Shown in pieces: positions 1-5,046 of a DNA stretch of 5,046 nucleotides. The first letter of the stretch is position 1. The number at the start of each line of letters is the position of its first letter. The DNA is taken from NCBI GenBank assembly GCA_017883495.1, contig JADGNL010000205.1, forward strand, positions 1 to 5,046, written 5' to 3'. The notes beneath the pieces are model-generated. The model worked only from the letters and a program-made list of their open reading frames with translations, did not search any database and was not told the origin of the DNA. The position numbers and the translations under genes are program-made. Source of the DNA: Methanomicrobiales archaeon (GTDB lineage: Archaea > Halobacteriota > Methanomicrobia > Methanomicrobiales > Methanospirillaceae).

Positions 1-460
1 CCCCGACGAGTTCGTCCAGGCCAAGGCGATGATGGCCTCGTTCGGTGTCGACGTCGAGAACGTCACGCTCGGCGTGATGGTCGAGATCCCGAGCTCGGCC
101 CTGATCATCGAGCAGTTCTGCGAGGCCGGCATCAACTTCGCCTCGTTCGGCACGAACGACCTCATCCAGGACACGCTCGCGATCGACCGGAACAACGAGT
201 ACCTCGCCGACATGTACAAGCCGAAGCACCCGGCAGTCCTCAAGCTGATCGACTACGCGATCGGTGTCTGCCGGGAGTACGGGGTCGAGTGCTCGATCTG
301 CGGCCAGGCGGGCTCGGACCCGGTCATGGCCGAGTGGCTCGTCGAGCACGGGATCGCCTCGATCTCGGCGAACATCGATGCGGTCGCGAAGATCCGGCAG
401 GCGGTGGCCCGGACCGAGCACCGGATTCTCCTCGAGGCGGCACGGCGCTCGAATGCGTGA
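1..460 (+). CDS. ppsA: Phosphoenolpyruvate synthase (pyruvate, water dikinase), C-terminal part
   Basis: This is the 3' end of a gene that begins upstream; the reading frame is in phase from base 2 and stops at TGA 458-460. It encodes the C-terminal PEP/pyruvate-binding TIM-barrel domain of PEP synthase, which converts pyruvate, ATP and water to PEP, AMP and phosphate in the cytoplasm. Visible family motifs, in order, are GVMVEIPS, the FGTNDLIQ loop (family form SNDLTQ), DRNNEYL, and SICGQAGSDP, whose cysteine at 299-301 is the expected catalytic acid/base of this superfamily. The ending VEHGIASISANIDAV is typical of PpsA rather than PTS enzyme I or pyruvate phosphate dikinase. In an autotrophic methanogen it would act in gluconeogenesis, downstream of pyruvate:ferredoxin oxidoreductase. 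The phosphohistidine and ATP-grasp domains lie outside the window. Its last 8 bases overlap the mfnA start, which suggests coupled translation. Identification is firm. Confidence 0.93.
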   Translation, partial: PDEFVQAKAMMASFGVDVENVTLGVMVEIPSSALIIEQFCEAGINFASFGTNDLIQDTLAIDRNNEYLADMYKPKHPAVLKLIDYAIGVCREYGVECSICGQAGSDPVMAEWLVEHGIASISANIDAVAKIRQAVARTEHRILLEAARRSNA

Positions 461-1550
461 GTGCGGCCTCTCCGAGGAGGAGGTCTTCTCAATTCTTGCC
501 GAGAAGAAGGCCGAGGACCTCTCCCACTGCTCGATCCTCTCCTCGATGTGCACCCTGCCACACCCGGTGGCCGTCCGGGCGCATATCCTGTTCCTGGAGA
601 CGAACCTCGGCGACCCCGGGCTCTTTCCCGGTACGGCCGAGATCGAGCAGCGGCTCGTCGGCCTGTTCGGCGCGCTCTACCACCTGCCCGGGGCGGCGGG
701 GTACGCGTCGTCGGGCGGGACCGAGTCGAACATCCAGGCCCTGCGGATAGCGAAGGCCCGGCGCTCCGTCGAGAGGCCGAACGTCGTAGTCCCGGCCTCG
801 TCGCACTTCTCGTTCGAGAAAGCCTGCCGCATGCTCGGCCTCGAGATGCGCACGGCTCCGCTCGGGGCCGACCTCCGCATGGACCCGGCTGCGACCGAAG
901 TCCTGATCGACGACGCGACGGTCGGGCTCGTGGGCGTGGTCGGCACGACCGAGTACGGCATGGTCGACCCGATCCCGGCCCTCGCCCGGCTCGCGGAAGA
1001 GCACGACCTCTTCTTCCACGTCGACGCCGCGTTCGGGGGGCTCGTGGTCCCGTTCCTGCCGGATCCGGCGCCGTTCGACTTCGCCCTCGCCGGGGTCTCG
1101 TCGATCGCGGTCGACCCCCACAAGATGGGGATGTCCACGATCCCGGCCGGCTGCCTGCTCGTGCGCGACCGGGACGTACTGGATCTTCTGAACGTTGACA
1201 CGCCATACCTGACGGTCAAGCAGGAGTACACGCTCGCCGGCACGCGCCCGGGGGCGCCCGTGGTCGGGGCCTGGGCGGTCCTCGAGCACCTCGGCCGGGA
1301 GGGGATGCGCGCGGTCGTCGCAGGCTGCATGGAGAATACGCGGCGGCTGATCGAGGGGCTCGAGGCGTTCGGCGTGGAACGCGCCGCGACCCCCGACGTC
1401 AACGTTGCGACCTTCCGGACGGCGTCGGCGCCGCCGGGCTGGCGCGTCTCGTTCACCCGCCGGGGCGACATGCGGATCGTCTGCATGCCCCACGTGACCG
1501 GAGACGTGATCGAACGGTTCCTCGTCGATGCGGAGGCGCACTATGTATGA
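453..1550 (+). CDS. mfnA: L-tyrosine/L-aspartate decarboxylase MfnA (PLP-dependent)
   Basis: The product is a 365-residue group II PLP decarboxylase. Archaeal MfnA decarboxylates tyrosine to tyramine (methanofuran) and in many archaea aspartate to beta-alanine (coenzyme A); sequence alone does not settle the preference here. Visible features are SSMCTLPHP near the N-terminus, ETNLGDPGLFPGT, the PLP phosphate-binding SSGGTESNIQA, PASSHFSFEKA, HVDAAFGG with cofactor-contacting Asp191, and SIAVDPHKMGMSTIPAG with Schiff-base Lys224. All catalytic elements are present. The open frame runs back to 264 inside ppsA, but homology begins at MRECGLSEEEVF, so I chose ATG 453. That start overlaps the ppsA stop in ATGCGTGA. 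A Shine-Dalgarno-like GAGG at 434-437 is 15 bases away, too far to be convincing, so coupling to ppsA translation is likely. Near the C-terminus, the segment before GWRVSFTRRGDMRIVCMPH appears about a dozen residues shorter than in the MfnA proteins I remember. Confidence 0.9.
   Translation: MRECGLSEEEVFSILAEKKAEDLSHCSILSSMCTLPHPVAVRAHILFLETNLGDPGLFPGTAEIEQRLVGLFGALYHLPGAAGYASSGGTESNIQALRIAKARRSVERPNVVVPASSHFSFEKACRMLGLEMRTAPLGADLRMDPAATEVLIDDATVGLVGVVGTTEYGMVDPIPALARLAEEHDLFFHVDAAFGGLVVPFLPDPAPFDFALAGVSSIAVDPHKMGMSTIPAGCLLVRDRDVLDLLNVDTPYLTVKQEYTLAGTRPGAPVVGAWAVLEHLGREGMRAVVAGCMENTRRLIEGLEAFGVERAATPDVNVATFRTASAPPGWRVSFTRRGDMRIVCMPHVTGDVIERFLVDAEAHYV
1532..1536 (+). promoter_or_regulatory. 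Ribosome binding site of hpt (decides its start)
   Basis: GGAGG lies six bases upstream of ATG 1543, inside the end of mfnA. It matches the anti-Shine-Dalgarno end of 16S rRNA well. Its spacing supports ATG 1543 over the in-frame ATG 1528, which lies upstream of this site. Confidence 0.7.
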
Positions 1551-2091
1551 GAGGCTGACAGAATCGCTGGAGACCTGCCCGATGGTGCGGCGGGGCGAGT
1601 ACCACTACTTCATCAACCCGGTCTCGGACGGGATCCCGGTCGTGGAGCCGGCCCTGCTTCGCGAGATCGGGCGCGCGATGGTCCGTATCATGGACCTCGA
1701 GAGGATCGACATGATCGTGGTCGCCGAGGCCATGGGTATCCACATCGGCACCACGCTCTCGCTGATGACCGACATCCCGCTCAACGTGGTGCGAAAGCGG
1801 CGGTACGACCTCCCCGGCGAGTGCGCGGTCCACCAGACGACCGGGTATTCGAAAGGGGAGCTCTACATCAACGGTCTCTCCCCCGGGATGCGGGTCGTAA
1901 TCGTCGACGATGTCCTCTCGACGGGCGGGACCATGAAGGCCATCCTCGGCGCGCTCGCCTTCATCGGGGTCGAGGTCGTCGACGTCTGCGTCGCGATCCG
2001 GCGCGGGACGCCCGATATCGGCCGCCCCTACAAATACCTCGTCGAGATTGAGGTCACGGACTGCGTGAAGGTGATCGGACACGGTCCCTGA
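1543..2091 (+). CDS. hpt: Hypoxanthine/guanine phosphoribosyltransferase, archaeal type
   Basis: The product is a 182-residue type I phosphoribosyltransferase that would salvage hypoxanthine and/or guanine with PRPP to give IMP or GMP in the cytoplasm. The N-terminus MYERLTESLETCPMVRRGEY, the internal VVAEAMGIHIGTTLSLMTDIP, and VHQTTGYSKGELYING are characteristic of the archaeal HPRT subfamily. The PRPP-binding signature VVIVDDVLSTGGT occupies residues 118-130, with the acidic pair Asp122/Asp123. There is no helix-turn-helix domain, which argues against the related GfcR/PyrE-like regulators. ATG 1543 was chosen over ATG 1528 because of the GGAGG spacing and because family members start close to the YERL segment. 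The start overlaps the mfnA stop in ATGTATGA. The stop codon sits in the context CCC TGA C, immediately inside the open frame of the next gene; see the findings. Base specificity (hypoxanthine versus guanine) cannot be read from the sequence. Confidence 0.9.
   Translation: MYERLTESLETCPMVRRGEYHYFINPVSDGIPVVEPALLREIGRAMVRIMDLERIDMIVVAEAMGIHIGTTLSLMTDIPLNVVRKRRYDLPGECAVHQTTGYSKGELYINGLSPGMRVVIVDDVLSTGGTMKAILGALAFIGVEVVDVCVAIRRGTPDIGRPYKYLVEIEVTDCVKVIGHGP
2070..2075 (+). promoter_or_regulatory. Candidate ribosome binding site of dph2
   Basis: GGTGAT lies near the end of hpt and is exactly complementary to the ATCACC portion of the conserved 16S rRNA 3' end. It is eight bases upstream of the GTC at 2084 in the dph2 frame. 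The spacing fits initiation there, although GTC is not a standard start codon. It is 20 bases from the alternative near-cognate codon ATC 2096, which is too far. Chance occurrence within a coding region is possible. Confidence 0.4.
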
Positions 2092-3037
2092 CTCGATCGG
2101 CCTCGATCCCGGGGAGCTCGCCGCCGAACTCTCCCGCCGCGGGGCGCATTCAGTCGCGCTCCAGTTCCCGGACGGCCTTCGTCGCCGCGGCGTCGCACTG
2201 GCTCTCGCGCTGCAGACCCGGGGTTTTACGGTTACGCTCGACGGCAACCCGTGCTACGGGGCCTGCGACCTCTCGCGCGAGAAGGCCGACGTGCTCGTCC
2301 ACGTCGGGCACACCCCGCTCGGTAGCCCTGAGGACCGCGCCTTCTATCTCCCGCTCGCGTTCGACGCGGACCTCGCCGCGGTCGAGGCCGCGCTCCCGCT
2401 CCTGCGGGGAGCGGTCGTCGGGCTCGTGACCACGGCTCAGCACGCGCACCTGCTGCCGGCGGCGGCCGAGCTTCTCGCCGCGCACGGTATCGAGGCCCGG
2501 ATCGGTGGGCCGACGCCCCGTACCCCCCTGCCGGGTCAGGTGCTCGGGTGCTCCTTCGGCGCCGCGCGCGAGACCGGAGCGGACGAGATCCTCTTTCTCG
2601 GCACGGGCGTCTTCCACCCCCTCGGGGTCGCGCTCGCCACCCGCGCCCGGGTGATCGCGTGCGACCCGTATCGCGGCACGGCCGAGGAGGTCGACCCCGA
2701 CCGGCTCCTCCGCCGTCGCTTCGCCCTGATCGAGCGCGCTCGAAGCGCCGCGACGATCGGCATTCTCCTCTCGACCAAGTCCGGGCAGCGGCGCGAGGAG
2801 CTCGCCCGCCGGCTCGCGGCCCTCGCACCCGAAAGAACCGTCGTGGTCGCGCTCGAGGAGGTGACGCCGGACGCGCTCACGAACCTCGGGTGCGAGGCGT
2901 TCGTGAATACGGCCTGTCCCCGGCTCGCGTACGACGACGCGGCCCGGTTCCCGGTTCCCGTGCTCGCCCCCGCCGAGTTCGAGGTCGCGGTCGGCGCCCG
3001 CGCCTGGGACGACTACGCCGTCGACGAGTGCGAGTGA
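2084..3037 (+). CDS. dph2: 2-(3-amino-3-carboxypropyl)histidine synthase Dph2 (diphthamide biosynthesis step 1), non-canonical start
   Basis: This is the archaeal radical-type [4Fe-4S] enzyme that transfers the 3-amino-3-carboxypropyl group of S-adenosylmethionine to a histidine of elongation factor aEF-2. From GTC 2084 the product would be 317 residues, close to the usual family length. Conserved blocks are SVALQFPDGLRRRG, DGNPCYGACDLS, VLVHVGHTPLG, GQVLGCSFGAA, FLGTGVFHPLG, ACDPY, LLSTKSGQRR and FVNTACPRLAYDD. The three cluster cysteines fall at residues 61, 156 and 278, matching Cys59, Cys163 and Cys287 of Pyrococcus horikoshii Dph2. The frame is closed by TGA at 2072-2074, and between there and 2291 it has no ATG, GTG or TTG. 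A start at GTG 2291 would delete the first cluster cysteine and cannot give an intact enzyme. I place the start at 2084 by Shine-Dalgarno spacing, family length, and an 8-base overlap with hpt like the two previous junctions. The product is certain; the start is not. Confidence 0.85.
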   Translation, partial: VPDSIGLDPGELAAELSRRGAHSVALQFPDGLRRRGVALALALQTRGFTVTLDGNPCYGACDLSREKADVLVHVGHTPLGSPEDRAFYLPLAFDADLAAVEAALPLLRGAVVGLVTTAQHAHLLPAAAELLAAHGIEARIGGPTPRTPLPGQVLGCSFGAARETGADEILFLGTGVFHPLGVALATRARVIACDPYRGTAEEVDPDRLLRRRFALIERARSAATIGILLSTKSGQRREELARRLAALAPERTVVVALEEVTPDALTNLGCEAFVNTACPRLAYDDAARFPVPVLAPAEFEVAVGARAWDDYAVDECE

Positions 3038-3039
3038 CC

Positions 3040-3657
3040 ATGCGATTGCGCCAGCTCGAGATCGCGCTCCAGGGGCTCGATGGCTTTCCGGCTCCACGGC
3101 CGGCACTCGAGCAGTACACGACGCCGGCTCCGCTCGCGGCCCGCCTCCTCTTCCTCGCGGCCGGCCACGGCGAGATCGAGGGGCGGACCGTCCTCGACCT
3201 CGGGAGCGGCACGGGCGTGCTGGCCTGCGGGGCCGCGCTCCTCGGCGCGGCGAGCGTGACCGGCGTCGAGGCGGATGCCGGGGCGATCGCGGTCGCGGAG
3301 GCGAACGCGGAGCGGCTCGGCGTGGACGTCGAATGGGTCGAGGGCGACGTCGGCGACCTCCCCGAGCCGGTCCGGAGCCGGGTCTACGACACGGTCGTAA
3401 TGAACCCGCCGTTCGGCGCGCAGGTCCGGCACGCGGACCGCCCCTTCGTGGACGCGGCTATCGCGCACGGCCGGACGATCTACAGCCTTTTCAACGGAGG
3501 CACGCTCCCGTTCCTCGCGCGGTATATCGCGGGCCGCGGCGAGGTGCTCGAAACGGTCTCAGCCCGGCTCGCACTCCCGCACTCCATGGGCCACCACCGG
3601 AAGGAGACGGTGGAGATCCCGGTCGAGTGCGTCCGCATCCGGAGCCTGGTCGTGTGA
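3040..3657 (+). CDS. METTL5-like SAM-dependent nucleic-acid methyltransferase (COG2263)
   Basis: The product is a 205-residue Rossmann-fold methyltransferase. The N-terminus MRLRQLEIALQGLDGF followed by LEQYTTPAPLAARLL is typical of the METTL5/COG2263 predicted RNA methylases. Motif I is VLDLGSGTGVLACGAALLGA, with the SAM-binding glycines at residues 55, 57 and 59. VTGVEAD is the acidic motif II. NPPFG at residues 122-126 is the N6-adenine catalytic motif IV. Human METTL5 makes m6A in 18S rRNA with TRMT112, and an archaeal orthologue would plausibly modify an rRNA adenine with a Trm112-like partner. That target is inference. ATG 3040 follows the dph2 stop after two bases (TGAccATG), and homology starts at this Met; the longer open frame upstream to 2548 is a shadow of dph2. 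There is no strong ribosome binding site, so coupling to dph2 translation is likely. The Phe in NPPF also occurs in DNA and protein-glutamine methylases, but length and N-terminus favour METTL5. Confidence 0.83.
   Translation: MRLRQLEIALQGLDGFPAPRPALEQYTTPAPLAARLLFLAAGHGEIEGRTVLDLGSGTGVLACGAALLGAASVTGVEADAGAIAVAEANAERLGVDVEWVEGDVGDLPEPVRSRVYDTVVMNPPFGAQVRHADRPFVDAAIAHGRTIYSLFNGGTLPFLARYIAGRGEVLETVSARLALPHSMGHHRKETVEIPVECVRIRSLVV
3641..3644 (+). promoter_or_regulatory. Ribosome binding site of the MFS gene (supports the GTG start)
   Basis: GGAG lies nine bases upstream of GTG 3654, inside the end of the methyltransferase gene. It supports initiation at that GTG, which itself overlaps the preceding stop as GTGA. 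Confidence 0.5.
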
Positions 3658-4823
3658 GGCGCATCCCGGGGCAGGTGCTCCGTCTGGCCCTCGGCCACCT
3701 CGCGATCGACATCTACACGACCGTGATCCCGGCCGTCATCCCGGTCCTCGTCAGCCAGGGCGGGCTCTCGTACCTGCTCGCGGGCCTCATCCTGACGGCG
3801 TACAACACGACCTCGTCCCTCGTCCAGCCGATCTTCGGGTGGCTCGCCGACGCAAAGGGCCGGACCGTGCCGCTCGCGCTGACCATGCTCGCCGGCGGCG
3901 TCGCCATCGGCCTCTTCGGCCTGACGACCTCGTTCCCGATCCTGATCCTGCTCGCCGCCATCGCGGGGGTGATGCACGCGGCGTTCCATCCCCTCGCGCT
4001 CTCGACCGTGAGCCGGGCCGCCCCCGAGGGCGGACGGGGACGGACGATCTCGTACTTCGTGGTCGGCGGCAACCTCGGGTTCGCGCTCGGCCCGCTCCTC
4101 GCCGGGTTCGCCCTCGGCCGGTTCGGCCTCGCAGGCCTGCCCCTGGTCGCGCTCCCGGCGGTGCTGGTAGCGCCCCTCCTCCGGAGCAGAGTGTTGAAGG
4201 TGGGCGGCGCGAAGACGAAACCCCCCGACGACGCGCCGCCGAACCGTCCGAGAGCGTTCGCCCTCCTCTCGGCCGCCTCGGTGATCCGCGCCTGGGCGCT
4301 CTTCGCCGTGCTCGGGTTCCTGCCCGCGTTCCTCGTCTCCCGCGGCGTCGACCTGCTCGGCTCGAACCTGATCACCTCGGGCATGCTTCTTGCCGGTGTC
4401 GGAGGCCAGCTCATGGGAGGGACCCTCTCGGACCGGTTCGGCAGAAAGGAGTTCGTCCTCGCCGGGCTCGGGATCGCGATCCCGGCGTATGCCGGGTTCC
4501 TGCTGACCGGCGGCGCGATCTCGCTCGCCCTGCTCGGGCTCTTCGGCTTCGCCCTCTGGTCGACCTTCGCGATCACGGTCGCGCTCTCGCACGAGCTGAT
4601 GCCGCGCGCCGTCGGCCTCGCCTCGGGCGTGATGCTCGGGGTCGTTGTCGGCGCCGGCGGGCTCGGCGTCGCCGCCACGGGCTACCTCGCGGACCTCTGG
4701 TCGCTCGAACTCGCGCTCTGGACCGTGGTCCCCGTGCTCGTCGTCTCGACCCTGATCTACGCGGTCCTTCCCTACCCCTGGAAGGCGGCCGGGACTCAGA
4801 TCCAGCGCCTGCGGCGGAAGTAG
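3654..4823 (+). CDS. MFS transporter, fosmidomycin-resistance (Fsr)-like branch
   Basis: The product is a 389-residue integral membrane protein of the major facilitator superfamily, the usual length for 12 transmembrane segments. The first segment, LALGHLAIDIYTTVIPAVIP, recalls the HFxxDxYxxxLPPLLP start of Fsr-like proteins. MFS motif A appears twice, as expected from the two-fold repeat: GWLADAKGR at residues 62-70 and GTLSDRFGR at residues 256-264. MHAAFHPLALSTVSR (His112-Pro113) and VGGNLGFALGPLLAG are further Fsr-like signatures. A charged, proline-rich central loop, about residues 177-203, separates the two halves. GTG 3654 is chosen because it overlaps the preceding TGA as GTGA, has GGAG upstream, and leaves only a few residues before the first membrane helix. 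The family mostly exports drugs or small metabolites by proton antiport, but the substrate is unknown here. Archaea lack the DXP pathway that fosmidomycin inhibits, so the family name does not indicate the substrate. The gene end overlaps corA on the other strand. Confidence 0.87.
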   Translation: MRRIPGQVLRLALGHLAIDIYTTVIPAVIPVLVSQGGLSYLLAGLILTAYNTTSSLVQPIFGWLADAKGRTVPLALTMLAGGVAIGLFGLTTSFPILILLAAIAGVMHAAFHPLALSTVSRAAPEGGRGRTISYFVVGGNLGFALGPLLAGFALGRFGLAGLPLVALPAVLVAPLLRSRVLKVGGAKTKPPDDAPPNRPRAFALLSAASVIRAWALFAVLGFLPAFLVSRGVDLLGSNLITSGMLLAGVGGQLMGGTLSDRFGRKEFVLAGLGIAIPAYAGFLLTGGAISLALLGLFGFALWSTFAITVALSHELMPRAVGLASGVMLGVVVGAGGLGVAATGYLADLWSLELALWTVVPVLVVSTLIYAVLPYPWKAAGTQIQRLRRK

Positions 4824-5046
4824 AGAAGCATCGCGACCGAGATCGCGATCATGACCACCCAGAGGATCGGGTACGACCAGTGGTACTCGAGCTCGGGCAG
4901 GTACCGAAAGTTCATGCCATAGACCCCGACGATGAAAGTGAGCGGCATGAAGATGGTCGAGAAGATGGTCAGGACCTTGATGATCTCGTTCAGGCGGAAC
5001 GAGACCGAGGAGAGGTAGATGTCGAGCATGCCCGCGACCACGTCGC
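4796..5046 (-). CDS. corA: CorA-family magnesium/cobalt transport protein, C-terminal part
   Basis: The gene runs leftward and its 5' part lies beyond the right edge; 82 complete sense codons plus the stop are visible. The encoded end contains the helix leading into the pore (MLDIYLSSVSFRLNEIIKVL), transmembrane segment 1 (LTIFSTIFMPLTFIVGVYGM), and the signature GMN selectivity-filter motif at 4918-4910. The periplasmic-side loop MNFRYLPELEYHWSYP follows, with the conserved MPEL-like acidic segment in the form LPEL. Next come transmembrane segment 2 (ILWVVMIAISVAMLLYF) and a short basic tail, RRRRWI. This two-helix C-terminus defines CorA/MIT channels, which pass Mg2+ (and Co2+ or Ni2+) down the membrane potential as pentamers. 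The large cytoplasmic N-terminal domain is not visible, so CorA cannot be separated here from close paralogues such as ZntB, although GMN with LPEL favours CorA. It is convergent with the MFS gene and overlaps its last 28 bases. Confidence 0.92.
   Translation of the reverse strand, partial: DVVAGMLDIYLSSVSFRLNEIIKVLTIFSTIFMPLTFIVGVYGMNFRYLPELEYHWSYPILWVVMIAISVAMLLYFRRRRWI

Noticed and set aside
264..452. Upstream extension of mfnA from ATG 264.
   Set aside because: The extra residues are low-complexity Ser/Arg and come from the ppsA shadow frame. MfnA homology begins at the Met at 453.
489..1541. A 350-codon open frame on the minus strand opposite mfnA, with similar ones opposite ppsA, hpt and dph2.
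   Set aside because: The translations are rich in Arg, Pro, Gly, Asp and His with no recognisable motif. They mirror the strongly G/C-biased third positions of the real genes, so they are shadows.
1528..1542. hpt starting at ATG 1528.
   Set aside because: The GGAGG ribosome binding site lies after this codon and is correctly spaced for ATG 1543. The added residues MRRRT are not family-like.
2291..3037. dph2 starting at GTG 2291 (248 residues).
   Set aside because: It removes about 69 conserved residues, including the first iron-sulfur cysteine in YGACD, and it has no reason to be the true start other than being the first standard start codon.
3480..4592. A 370-codon open frame on the minus strand opposite the MFS gene.
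   Set aside because: Its composition is almost entirely Glu, Arg, Asp and Gly, as expected from reading a hydrophobic membrane protein gene backwards. It has no domain signature.
1..5046. A novel defence, mobile or secondary-metabolite system.
   Set aside because: Every gene falls in a well-known housekeeping family. I see no inverted repeats, direct-repeat arrays, integrase or toxin-antitoxin-like small genes, and no abrupt change in base composition.

Overview
The window looks like a chromosomal segment from a high-G+C euryarchaeal methanogen, most probably order Methanomicrobiales. The evidence is one dense operon that combines an archaeal MfnA-type decarboxylase (methanofuran/CoA pathways), an archaeal-type hypoxanthine/guanine phosphoribosyltransferase, a single-subunit archaeal Dph2 (diphthamide on aEF-2) and a METTL5-like (COG2263) methyltransferase. 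Third codon positions are strongly G/C biased. This produces many long spurious open frames on both strands. The genus is not resolved.

Layout. On the plus strand, positions 1-4823 hold six genes with essentially no intergenic DNA: the 3' end of ppsA (PEP synthase), mfnA, hpt, dph2, a METTL5-like SAM methyltransferase, and an MFS transporter resembling the Fsr (fosmidomycin-resistance) branch. Junctions are overlaps of 8, 8 and (inferred) 8 bases, then a 2-base gap, then a 4-base overlap. This is the pattern of one polycistronic mRNA with translational coupling. The promoter lies upstream of the window. On the minus strand, the C-terminal 82 whole codons of a CorA-family divalent-metal transporter converge on the MFS gene, and the two coding regions overlap tail to tail by 28 bases (4796-4823). 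No stretch longer than a few bases is free of genes. I see no RNA gene, mobile element, CRISPR array or notable repeat.

How the genes fit together. PpsA feeds gluconeogenesis from pyruvate. MfnA supplies tyramine for methanofuran and/or beta-alanine for CoA. Hpt salvages purine bases. Dph2 and the METTL5-like enzyme modify the translation machinery, and both use S-adenosylmethionine. The genes look like co-expressed anabolic and housekeeping functions rather than a dedicated new system.

The most notable observation is at the start of dph2. The conserved frame, including the first iron-sulfur-cluster cysteine, extends upstream to about position 2075 but contains no ATG, GTG or TTG before 2291. 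The best-placed initiator is a GTC at 2084, behind a good Shine-Dalgarno sequence. Alternatively, the hpt stop context CCC TGA C could allow a +1 frameshift, or the base may be an error or mutation.
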